Assembly: GCA_038244535.1 (NCBI GenBank)
Contig: JBBRTJ010000119.1
Span: forward strand, 1-9,155
DNA: 9,155 nt
Direction: 5' to 3'
From: JBBRTJ01 sp038244535
GTDB lineage: Bacteria > Actinomycetota > Acidimicrobiia > Acidimicrobiales > Ilumatobacteraceae
The notes under the pieces are model-generated. The model searched no databases, was not told where the DNA came from, and was given only the letters and a program-made list of their open reading frames with translations. Positions 1 to 4,956 of this stretch are shown in pieces (the first letter of the stretch is position 1; each line of letters opens with the position of its first letter). Position numbers and translations under genes: made by a program.

Positions 1-78
1 CGGGCCGGCGCCGAGGTGCTGGTGCTGGTGGCGGCAGCCGCCGAAGAGGACGTCCGCAAGATCCTGACCGGCAGGTAG
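1..78 (+). CDS. C-terminal fragment, probable TrkA-family potassium uptake protein
   Basis: The last 25 codons of a gene that begins upstream of the window, ending in TAG at 76-78. The peptide reads RAGAEVLVLVAAAAEEDVRK followed by ILTGR. A GxEVLxLV strand followed by an acidic short helix resembles the end of a TrkA C-terminal (RCK-C) domain, the regulatory part of Trk/Ktr potassium uptake proteins on the cytoplasmic face. The context supports this: in mycobacteria and other actinobacteria a pair of trkA genes converges on a small OB-fold protein gene, as here. The fragment is too short for a firm family call, so the identity is mainly inferred from synteny. Confidence 0.5.
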   Translation, partial: RAGAEVLVLVAAAAEEDVRKILTGR

Positions 79-100
79 TCGCCGGGCCGGGCCGGCGACT
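77..100. terminator. Bidirectional hairpin between convergent genes
   Basis: A perfect 9-bp inverted repeat, AGTCGCCGG (77-85) and CCGGCGACT (92-100), with a 6-nt GC loop. It overlaps the TAG of the forward gene (76-78) and the stop codon of the reverse OB-fold gene (100-102), so the same palindrome sits at both 3' ends. No T tract follows on either strand, which is common in high-GC actinobacteria. Role as a shared terminator or 3'-end stabiliser is inferred from position and symmetry. Confidence 0.55.
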
Positions 101-459
101 CAGCCGTCGGCCAGCAACGTGTACGACGGGTTGAGGATCACCCGACGGCCGCGCTCGAGGTGCGCCACGCCGGTGATGACCATGCCCCGGCCATGGGTGA
201 CCCCGCCGAGGCTGCGGCGACCGAGGAACACCGCCACCGCCTCGCCGGTGCCGTCGCTGAGGGTGACCTCGAGGCTCGGAGCATCGGAGCGCGGCACCAT
301 CCGGAGCCGAGCGACCTCGCCGGCCAGGCGCACCGGCTCGCGCATCCGGGCCTCGGCGATCGGGGTGAGTCCGAGGCCCTGGTACCGGCCCAGCAGGCGT
401 TCGGCGTCGAGCTCGTCGACGGTGGCGGTGAGGCGGCGCTTCAGGTCACGGAGGCCCAT
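100..459 (-). CDS. OB-fold nucleic acid-binding domain protein (Rv2694c-like)
   Basis: A 119-residue protein with an N-terminal basic/acidic helix (MGLRDLKRRLTATVDELDAE) followed by a single OB-fold. Core strands are visible around residues 42-55 (VRLAGEVARLRMVP), 62-80 (LEVTLSDGTGEAVAVFLGR) and 90-112 (GRGMVITGVAHL, then VILNPSYTLL). The DGTG turn and the G-R-G-M-x-I-x-G strand are typical of the nucleic-acid-binding OB (tRNA-anticodon type) fold. Small proteins of this type are conserved in actinobacteria next to trkA genes and, in several genomes, DUF3159; their molecular function is not established. The ATG at 459 is the only plausible start; no purine-rich Shine-Dalgarno sequence precedes it. 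It converges with the probable trkA. The selenoprotein gene lies 93 bp upstream on the same strand. Domain call is good; ligand unknown. Confidence 0.8.
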   Translation of the reverse strand: MGLRDLKRRLTATVDELDAERLLGRYQGLGLTPIAEARMREPVRLAGEVARLRMVPRSDAPSLEVTLSDGTGEAVAVFLGRRSLGGVTHGRGMVITGVAHLERGRRVILNPSYTLLADG

Positions 460-524
460 GAGGAGGAGATGGTGCCACGTCGGCGGCCGATCACTGAACC
501 GCGCGGGATGAACGAGCGCGCTCC

Positions 525-549
525 GGTGCTCAGCCCACGGGTCAGCACC
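525..549 (-). terminator. Weak hairpin after the TlpA-like gene
   Basis: GGTGCT (525-530) pairs with AGCACC (544-549), with an inner CCC/GGG pairing at 534-541. It starts four bases beyond the stop codon (553-555) of the reverse-strand TlpA-like gene. The stem is short and internally looped and there is no T tract, so this is only a candidate terminator. The rest of the 460-552 gap shows nothing recognisable. Confidence 0.3.
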
Positions 550-552
550 ATG

Positions 553-1164
553 TCAACCCGCCGCCAACTGGTCGAGGCGGGCAGCGAGCTGGTCTTCCTC
601 GAGTGAGCCGAGCTTGGTGGAGACCTTGCCCGCCCGGTCGATGAAGACCCATGCCGGCTGGCCCGGCACCCCGAAGCGGGCGAAGAGCGAGCCATCGCCA
701 TCGCGCATGGACGGGAACGTCACGCCGTGACGGCGCTCGAAGTCGACCATCGATCGATCGGAACCGGCCCAGGCGACGCCGATGACGGCGACCTTGCCGG
801 TGAAGGCAGTGCTGACCCGCTCGACCGAGGGGGCTTCGGCGTTGCACGTGCTTCAGGTCGGCGCCCAGAACCACAGCGCAACGGGGCGACCGGCGTAGGA
901 GGCGAGTGACACGGTGCCGCCGCCGCCGACCTTGGGCGCGCTGACCTGGAGCACCTTGGGGATCGCTGTGCCTGGTCCCGTTGTGGGGCCGGTGGTTGCG
1001 GCCGGAGCGGCCGTTGTGGGAGCGGCGGCGGCGGTCGTCGTGGGGCCGGTGGCGGCGGTCGTCGGGACGGCGGCGGGACCAGCCGTGGCGCCGCCGCACG
1101 CGGTGGCTATGAGGCCGATGACGCTCGTCGTCATCGCCAAGAGGAGCCAACGTCGGCGGTGCAC
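553..1164 (-). CDS. TlpA/DsbE-like thioredoxin-fold lipoprotein, probable selenoprotein (UxxC)
   Basis: A 203-residue protein if the in-frame TGA at 853-855 is read as selenocysteine; otherwise the product stops at 103 residues. Order of parts: signal peptide with basic start and hydrophobic core, lipobox ATAC with Cys23; a Thr/Ala/Pro/Gly-rich tether (about 24-68); thioredoxin-fold domain (about 70-203) with ALWFWAPT directly before the TGA (residue 104), then STCNAEAPSV (Cys107), a central strand KVAVIGVAWAG, and cis-Pro170 in FGVPGQPAWVFID. In homologues such as mycobacterial MPT53/DsbF this position is WxPWCxxCNAEAP, so the TGA replaces exactly the nucleophilic first Cys. The frame is unchanged before and after the TGA, with uniform high-GC3 codons and no other disruption. 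The expected role is extracytoplasmic thiol-disulfide exchange at the outer face of the membrane. The start is GTG at 1164, apparently leaderless. Alternatives are a nonsense mutation or sequencing error. Sec machinery (selA, selB, selC, selD) is not in the window. Confidence 0.8.
816..832 (-). promoter_or_regulatory. Candidate bacterial SECIS hairpin
   Basis: On the mRNA of the TlpA-like gene, CCCCUC (832-827) pairs with GAG-C-GGG (822-816), leaving one bulged C. This gives a 6-bp stem closed by the tetraloop GGUC (826-823). The loop begins 26 nt after the UGA. Known bacterial SECIS elements lie inside the coding region just downstream of the UGA, with a small apical loop that starts with G; the E. 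coli fdhF loop likewise contains GGUC. This hairpin meets those criteria. Pairing was found by eye, and SelB binding is inferred. Confidence 0.6.
853..855 (-). other. In-frame UGA predicted to encode selenocysteine
   Basis: Reverse-strand codon TGA at residue 104 of the TlpA-like lipoprotein, flanked by WAPT and STCN. It forms U-S-T-C in place of the C-x-x-C redox motif. Upstream (853-1164) and downstream (553-852) segments share one frame without any indel and together rebuild a complete thioredoxin fold. Confidence 0.78.
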
Positions 1165-1170
1165 GGGTGC

Positions 1171-1176
1171 ACGCTA
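1171..1176 (-). promoter_or_regulatory. Putative -10 element, leaderless TlpA-like gene
   Basis: The reverse strand reads TAGCGT, a TANNNT-type -10 hexamer, six bases upstream of the GTG at 1164. This would put the transcription start at or next to the start codon. No Shine-Dalgarno sequence lies in between, consistent with a leaderless mRNA. No convincing -35 element is seen. Confidence 0.4.
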
Positions 1177-1246
1177 CCGGCTGACGTTGCCGGCGCCCGG
1201 GGCGGGGCGAGCGAAAGCCGAGGGCCTCACGGGTGTCGGCGGTCCG

Positions 1247-1252
1247 TAGCAT
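1247..1252 (+). promoter_or_regulatory. Putative -10 element, leaderless hypothetical gene
   Basis: TAGCAT matches TANNNT and ends nine bases before the GTG at 1262, so transcription would begin about at the start codon. There is no Shine-Dalgarno sequence. It mirrors the TAGCGT element of the divergent gene about 70 bp away. No clear -35 element is seen. Confidence 0.4.
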
Positions 1253-1261
1253 TGGGCGTTC

Positions 1262-1705
1262 GTGAGCACCCGCAAGCTGATCCTGACCGCCCTCGTGTGC
1301 GGGCTCGCCATCCTCCTGGCGGGGGGCATCCAGCTCGTGCTGCTCGCCAAGAGCACCTCGACGGCCACGGTCCTGCGCCAGGGTGCGTCGGCGCCGGTGG
1401 GCGGGGCCGTGATCACGGTGTCGTCCAGTGCCGCCACCGCCGACGCGCAGAGCGTCACGGTGCGTCTCGACGCGGGTTCGACGGCGATTGCCGACGCTGG
1501 TGAGGGCTGGGCCCTGCTGCGTGGTGGTGAGCTGCGGCCCCGGGTCGATGTTCCCGCTGGTGCTGCCCTTGCCGATTGTGCAGGCCGCCCGATCGCCGCC
1601 AACGCCAGCCTCACGTGCCTGTTGGCCTTCGCCCCCGGGGACGGCACGGCCATCGTGTCCTACAGCCGGGGCGGCGAGCAGTCCCAGTGGACCCTGGCGG
1701 CATGA
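1262..1705 (+). CDS. Membrane-anchored extracytoplasmic protein of unknown function
   Basis: A 147-residue protein that I do not recognise by sequence. Residues 1-5 are basic, followed by one hydrophobic segment (about 6-29) that could be an uncleaved anchor or a signal peptide. The remainder (30-147) is rich in Ala, Gly, Ser, Thr and Val, looks all-beta and contains two cysteines, Cys106 and Cys119, in the stretch ADCAGRPIAANASLTCLLAF. The pattern of alternating beta residues, a Cys pair and a late APGDGTAIVSY strand loosely recalls Ig-like DUF4352-type domains, but this is an impression. If exported, the two cysteines could form a disulfide. It is divergently transcribed from the thioredoxin-fold lipoprotein, which also acts outside the membrane; a functional link is speculative. 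The GTG start is favoured by the TAGCAT element just upstream. Confidence 0.65.
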   Translation: MSTRKLILTALVCGLAILLAGGIQLVLLAKSTSTATVLRQGASAPVGGAVITVSSSAATADAQSVTVRLDAGSTAIADAGEGWALLRGGELRPRVDVPAGAALADCAGRPIAANASLTCLLAFAPGDGTAIVSYSRGGEQSQWTLAA

Positions 1706-1730
1706 CACGTGACGCGGTGACGTCGTGGCT

Positions 1731-1747
1731 CCCGGCGCCGCGCCGGG
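1731..1747 (+). terminator. GC hairpin terminator candidate
   Basis: CCCGGCG (1731-1737) and CGCCGGG (1741-1747) form a perfect 7-bp stem with a CCG loop, 25 bases after the stop codon of the hypothetical gene. No T tract follows; the right arm runs straight into the 40-bp repeat array, so repeat hairpins may add to termination. Confidence 0.45.
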
Positions 1748-1920
1748 GGATTCGGCGGTAAGAACGGGGGATTCCCCGCCAGGCGGGGGATTTGGCGGTA
1801 AGAACGGGGGATTCCCCGCCAGGCGGGGGATTTGGCGGTAAGAACGGGGGATTCCCCGCCAGGCGGGGGATTCGGCGGTAAGAACGGGAATCTGCCCGCC
1901 AGGCGGGGGATTCGGCGGTC
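1741..1920. repeat. Tandem array of 40-bp palindromic repeats (4.5 copies)
   Basis: Units begin at 1741, 1781, 1821 and 1861, with a half unit at 1901-1920. Units 2 and 3 are identical; unit 1 differs in its first three bases and at one C/T site, and unit 4 has several changes near 1889-1894. Each unit carries the 9-mer CGGGGGATT twice, with spacings alternating between 21 and 19 bp, so the motif recurs about every 20 bp (two helical turns). Unit junctions form the perfect palindrome CCCCGCCAGGCGGGG (7-bp arms around one A). A period of 40 is not a multiple of three, so the Pro/Arg-rich readings across it shift frame at every unit, and the array is non-coding. There are no unique spacers, so it is not a CRISPR array. 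It lies between a finished gene and the lpdA operon promoter region. Possible roles are protein-binding array, terminator/insulator, or inert repeat. Confidence 0.9.
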
Positions 1921-1940
1921 AGATGGCCGTAGCGGACGGG

Positions 1941-1959
1941 GCCGGTAACCTTCACCGGC
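1941..1959 (+). promoter_or_regulatory. Putative promoter/operator of the lpdA-sucB-lipBA operon
   Basis: TAACCT (1946-1951) fits a TANNNT -10 element and would give a leader of about 25 nt before the ribosome binding site of lpdA. It is embedded in an inverted repeat, GCCGGT (1941-1946) and ACCGGC (1954-1959), with a 7-bp spacer, a geometry suited to a repressor site or an RNA hairpin. No good -35 element is seen. Confidence 0.35.
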
Positions 1960-1970
1960 GTTTCGCATCC

Positions 1971-1976
1971 AGGAGG
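1971..1976 (+). promoter_or_regulatory. Strong Shine-Dalgarno of lpdA that questions its start codon
   Basis: A consensus AGGAGG at 1971-1976. The annotatable GTG start (1976) overlaps it, leaving no spacing. The codon at proper distance (8 nt) is ACG at 1985-1987, followed by GCC GAG CAG. Confidence 0.6.
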
Positions 1977-3385
1977 TGGTTCCTACGGCCGAGCAGTTCG
2001 ATCTGGTGGTGGTGGGCGGTGGCCCCGGGGGCTACGCCGCTGCCCTGTACGGGGCATCGGCCGGCCTATCGGTCGCCCTGGTCGAAAAGGACAAGGTCGG
2101 CGGCACCTGCCTGCATCGCGGGTGCATCCCCGCCAAGGAGTTCCTCGAGACGGCGGCCACCTACCGCCACGTCGCCGGGGCCAAAGAGTTCGGCATCGAC
2201 GCGGGGGCGCCGGTGATCGACTTCGCCGTCAGCCAGGCCCGCAAGCAAAAGATCGTCGACGGCCTCTGGAAGGGCCTCGCCGGTGTGATCAAGGGCCGCA
2301 AGATCAACACCGTGAGCGGTGTGGGTGCGCTCGGGCCAGATCACGTCGTGACCGTGACCGCGGGCGACGGCAGCACGTCCCTGCTCCGGGGCACCAACGT
2401 CGTGCTGGCCGGGGGGTCCGTGCCCCGCACCATCCCGGGCTTCGAGGTGGACGGTCGCTACGTCATGACCTCCGACGAGGTCCTCATGCTCGACCACGTG
2501 CCGAACCGGGTGGTGGTGATCGGGGGAGGCGCCATCGGCTGTGAGTTCGCCTCGACGTTTGCCGACCTCGGCGCCAAGGTCACGATCCTCGAGGGTCTGC
2601 CCAAGATCCTGCCCGGCTGCGACAGCGATGTCGCCAACGTCGTGGTCAAGCAGTTCCAGAAGCGCGGCATCGCCATCAAGACCGGCGTCATGGTCACCGG
2701 CCACACGCCGGGCGCCGACGGGACCACGGTCCACTTCGGCGAGGGCGACGGCCTCGAGGTCGATGCGATCATCGTGTCGGTCGGGCGACGCCCGTTCGCC
2801 GATCAGCTCGGCCTGGTCGGCACCGCGGTCAAGGTCAGCGAGCGGGGCTTCATCGAGGTCGATGACCTGTGCCGCACGGGCGAGCCCGGCGTCTACGCCG
2901 TCGGCGACATCATCAACACCCCCCAGCTCGCCCACGTGGGGTTCGCCGAGGCGATCCTGGTCATCAAGCACCTGCTCGGCGAGGTGGCCCTGCCGGTCAT
3001 GTACGACCGGGTGCCGTGGGCCATCTATTGCCACCCAGAGGTCGCCTTCGCCGGGCACAGCGAAGAGACGGCCAAGGCCGCCGGCTTCGACGTCGTCGTC
3101 GGCAAGCACCAGTTCCGGGGCAACAGCCGGGCCCTGATCATCGGCGAGTCCGAGGGCCTCGTGAAGGTCATCGCCGAGAAGCTCCCTGATGGGACCGGCG
3201 GCCGGATCCTGGGCGTCCACATGGTGGGCCCCTGGGTCACCGAGCAGCTCGGCCAGGGCTACCTTGCCGTCAACTGGGAGGCCACCGTGAGCGAGGTCGC
3301 CGCGTTCCTCCAGCCCCACCCCTCCCTGTCCGAACTGTTCGGTGAGACCGTGTTGTCGCTCACCGGAAGGAGCTTGCACGGCTGA
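1976..3385 (+). CDS. lpdA: Dihydrolipoyl dehydrogenase (E3)
   Basis: A 469-residue flavoprotein (466 if started at ACG 1985), the usual length. It reoxidises dihydrolipoyl groups on E2 of 2-oxoacid dehydrogenase complexes, passing electrons via FAD to NAD+ in the cytoplasm. Visible parts: FAD-binding dinucleotide motif VVVGGGPGGYAAALYG with the acidic end VEKD; the redox disulfide GGTCLHRGCIPAKEF (Cys45/Cys50); the NAD-binding motif VVVIGGGAIGCEFASTFADLG ending in E; the second FAD motif VYAVGDI; and the C-terminal dimerisation domain with the catalytic His-Glu pair in HPSLSELFGE (His448, Glu453). HRGCIPAKE in place of the commoner NVGCIPSKA is a variant I associate with actinobacteria. It is the first gene of the operon and overlaps sucB by one base (TGATG). 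The start codon is uncertain: GTG 1976 lies inside the Shine-Dalgarno sequence, while the best-spaced codon is ACG. Confidence 0.95.
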   Translation: MVPTAEQFDLVVVGGGPGGYAAALYGASAGLSVALVEKDKVGGTCLHRGCIPAKEFLETAATYRHVAGAKEFGIDAGAPVIDFAVSQARKQKIVDGLWKGLAGVIKGRKINTVSGVGALGPDHVVTVTAGDGSTSLLRGTNVVLAGGSVPRTIPGFEVDGRYVMTSDEVLMLDHVPNRVVVIGGGAIGCEFASTFADLGAKVTILEGLPKILPGCDSDVANVVVKQFQKRGIAIKTGVMVTGHTPGADGTTVHFGEGDGLEVDAIIVSVGRRPFADQLGLVGTAVKVSERGFIEVDDLCRTGEPGVYAVGDIINTPQLAHVGFAEAILVIKHLLGEVALPVMYDRVPWAIYCHPEVAFAGHSEETAKAAGFDVVVGKHQFRGNSRALIIGESEGLVKVIAEKLPDGTGGRILGVHMVGPWVTEQLGQGYLAVNWEATVSEVAAFLQPHPSLSELFGETVLSLTGRSLHG

Positions 3386-4956
3386 TGGCCGACGTCACGA
3401 TGCCCCAACTCGGTGAGACCGTCACCGAAGGAACGATCACCAAGTGGTTCAAGAAGGTCGGCGACGCGGTCGTCGCCGACGAGCCGCTGTTCGAGGTGAG
3501 CACCGACAAGGTCGACACCGAGGTGCCGTCCCCGGTCGCTGGGTTCCTCAGCGAGATCGTCGCCCAGGAGGGCGACACGATCCAGGTCGGCGCCGTGATC
3601 GCCCGCGTTGGTGACGCCCCTGGTGCATCGGCCGCCGCCGTCGAGGCGGCCGCGGTGACCGTGGCGGCTCCCGCCGTCGAGGCACCCGCAGCCACAGCCC
3701 CACCCGTGGCGGCTCCCGCCGTCGAGGCACCCGCAGCCGCAGCCCCACCCGTGGCGAGCGAGGCCCCGCCGACCCCCGTTGCGGTACCCGCGGCTGTGGT
3801 GGCGCCGGCTTCACTCCCGGTGCCGTCGGTGAGCGCGGCGGCCAACGGCGGTGACAGCCGCCTGCTGTCGCCGGTGGTGCGCAAGCTCGTCAACGATCAC
3901 GGCCTCGATCCCGACGCCATCGGGGGCAGCGGCCCCGGCGGTCGCATCACCCGCGAGGACGTGCAGCGCCACATCGAGCTCACCGGAGCCCAGCCGCAGA
4001 CCGAGGCAGCACCGTCTGCCCCCGCCCCGGTCGCGGCCCCCGCTGCCGCTGCGCCGCCGGAGCCTCCCGCCCCGCCCGCTGCTCCCGCTCCTGCTCCCGC
4101 TCCTGCTCCCGCTGCCCCTGCTGCTCCTGTTCCCGAGACGGCTCCGGTGGCCGCCGTGGCCCCTGCTCCTGCGCCTCCCGCGCCTGCGCCTGCACCCGTG
4201 GCTCGGCCGGCCGCAGCTGCCGCACCGATCAGCACCCCCGGCGCCCGCGACGACGTGGTCAAGCTGTCAAAGATCCGTCGCCTCACCGGCGAGCACATGA
4301 TCATGAGCAAGGCGGTCACCCCGCACGCGTTCAGCGTCGTCGAAGTCGACTACGCCAACGTCGACCGGGTCCGTGATGCGCACAAGGGCTCGTGGAAGGC
4401 GGCCGAGGGCTTCGGCCTCACCTACCTGCCGTTCATCAGCCGGGCCATCGTCGATGCCCTCGCCGAGTTCCCGCACCTGAACGCGAGCGTCTCGGGCACC
4501 GACCTCGTCGTGCACCGCTTCGTCGACCTCGGCATCGCCGTCGACCTCGACTACCAGGGCCTGCTCGTCCCGGTGGTGCGTGACGCCGACACGAAGCGCC
4601 TCCGGGCCCTGGCCCGCGAGATCAACGACCTGGCCACCCGCGCCCGGGCCCGCAAGCTCGCCCCGGACGAGATCTCGGGTGGCACGTTCACCATCTCCAA
4701 CAACGGTTCGGCCGGCTCGGTGCTCACGTCGGCCATCATCAACCAGCCCCAGGTCGCCATCATCTCGACCGATGCCATCAAGCGGCGGCCAGTGGCCGTG
4801 AACCTGCCCGGCGGGGGCGAAGGCATCGTCATCCACTCGGTCGGCAACCTCGCCATGAGCTGGGACCACCGTGCCTTCGACGGTGCCTACGCCGCTGGGT
4901 TCCTGGTCAAGGTCAAAGACATCCTCGAGGGCCGCGAGTGGGAGGCCGAGCTCTGA
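3385..4956 (+). CDS. sucB: Dihydrolipoyllysine acyltransferase E2 (SucB-like)
   Basis: A 523-residue E2 core protein of a 2-oxoacid dehydrogenase complex, most likely 2-oxoglutarate dehydrogenase (succinyl transfer to CoA); pyruvate dehydrogenase use is also possible, since actinobacteria share E2 types. Domains: one lipoyl domain (1-76) with lipoylated Lys42 in STDKVDTEVPSP; Pro/Ala linker (about 80-150) containing a 15-residue duplication; peripheral subunit-binding domain (about 159-197, SPVVRKLVNDHGLDPDAIGG then GPGGRITREDV); a second, longer Ala/Pro linker (about 200-288); catalytic acyltransferase domain (about 290-520) with the signature SWDHRAFDGA, catalytic His495 and Asp499. Having one lipoyl domain is normal for SucB. 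An AAGGAG (3367-3372) lies 12 nt before ATG 3385. The 3' end overlaps lipB-lipA. Its lipoyl domain is the expected substrate of the fusion enzyme encoded next. Confidence 0.92.
   Translation: MADVTMPQLGETVTEGTITKWFKKVGDAVVADEPLFEVSTDKVDTEVPSPVAGFLSEIVAQEGDTIQVGAVIARVGDAPGASAAAVEAAAVTVAAPAVEAPAATAPPVAAPAVEAPAAAAPPVASEAPPTPVAVPAAVVAPASLPVPSVSAAANGGDSRLLSPVVRKLVNDHGLDPDAIGGSGPGGRITREDVQRHIELTGAQPQTEAAPSAPAPVAAPAAAAPPEPPAPPAAPAPAPAPAPAAPAAPVPETAPVAAVAPAPAPPAPAPAPVARPAAAAAPISTPGARDDVVKLSKIRRLTGEHMIMSKAVTPHAFSVVEVDYANVDRVRDAHKGSWKAAEGFGLTYLPFISRAIVDALAEFPHLNASVSGTDLVVHRFVDLGIAVDLDYQGLLVPVVRDADTKRLRALAREINDLATRARARKLAPDEISGGTFTISNNGSAGSVLTSAIINQPQVAIISTDAIKRRPVAVNLPGGGEGIVIHSVGNLAMSWDHRAFDGAYAAGFLVKVKDILEGREWEAEL
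3661..3750 (+). repeat. 45-bp tandem duplication in the first E2 linker
   Basis: Bases 3661-3705 and 3706-3750 are the same 45-bp unit with one substitution (ACA versus GCA). The unit encodes VAAPAVEAPAATAPP and then VAAPAVEAPAAAAPP. The near identity at the DNA level indicates a recent in-frame duplication that lengthens the flexible lipoyl-domain arm by 15 residues. Confidence 0.9.
4079..4140 (+). repeat. Low-complexity Ala/Pro codon tract in the second E2 linker
   Basis: Alternating GCT/GCC/CCT/CCC codons (repeated GCTCCTGCTCCC-type words) encode an Ala-Pro run (APAPAPAPAPAAPAAPV). This is the stiff but mobile linker between the subunit-binding and catalytic domains. Such tracts vary in length by slippage while keeping frame. 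Confidence 0.75.

Noticed and set aside
853..855. Reading the TGA in the TlpA-like gene as a pseudogene stop
   Set aside because: The stop coincides with a catalytic Cys codon, no indel or other stop occurs, codon bias continues unchanged, and a SECIS-like hairpin follows. Chance placement is unlikely, although it cannot be excluded without the rest of the genome.
542..1708. Long reverse-strand open frame of 388 codons
   Set aside because: Arg/His/Pro-rich composition typical of a shifted frame in GC-rich DNA; it overlaps the TlpA-like gene in another frame and the forward hypothetical gene.
1741..1920. CRISPR array
   Set aside because: The whole 40-bp period is repeated; there are no unique spacers and no cas genes in the window.
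1611..1968. Reverse-strand frames with Pro/Arg-rich repeated peptides across the repeat array
   Set aside because: They exist only because the 40-bp repeat lacks stops; the 40-bp period changes frame at each unit and there is no start signal.
1706..1975. Riboswitch or small RNA upstream of lpdA
   Set aside because: Apart from the repeats, a short hairpin and the promoter-like inverted repeat, no recognised riboswitch core or tRNA-like fold is visible, and the leader would be short.
2066..3379. 437-codon reverse frame opposite lpdA
   Set aside because: Antisense shadow rich in Asp/His/Leu; the forward strand encodes a complete dihydrolipoyl dehydrogenase.
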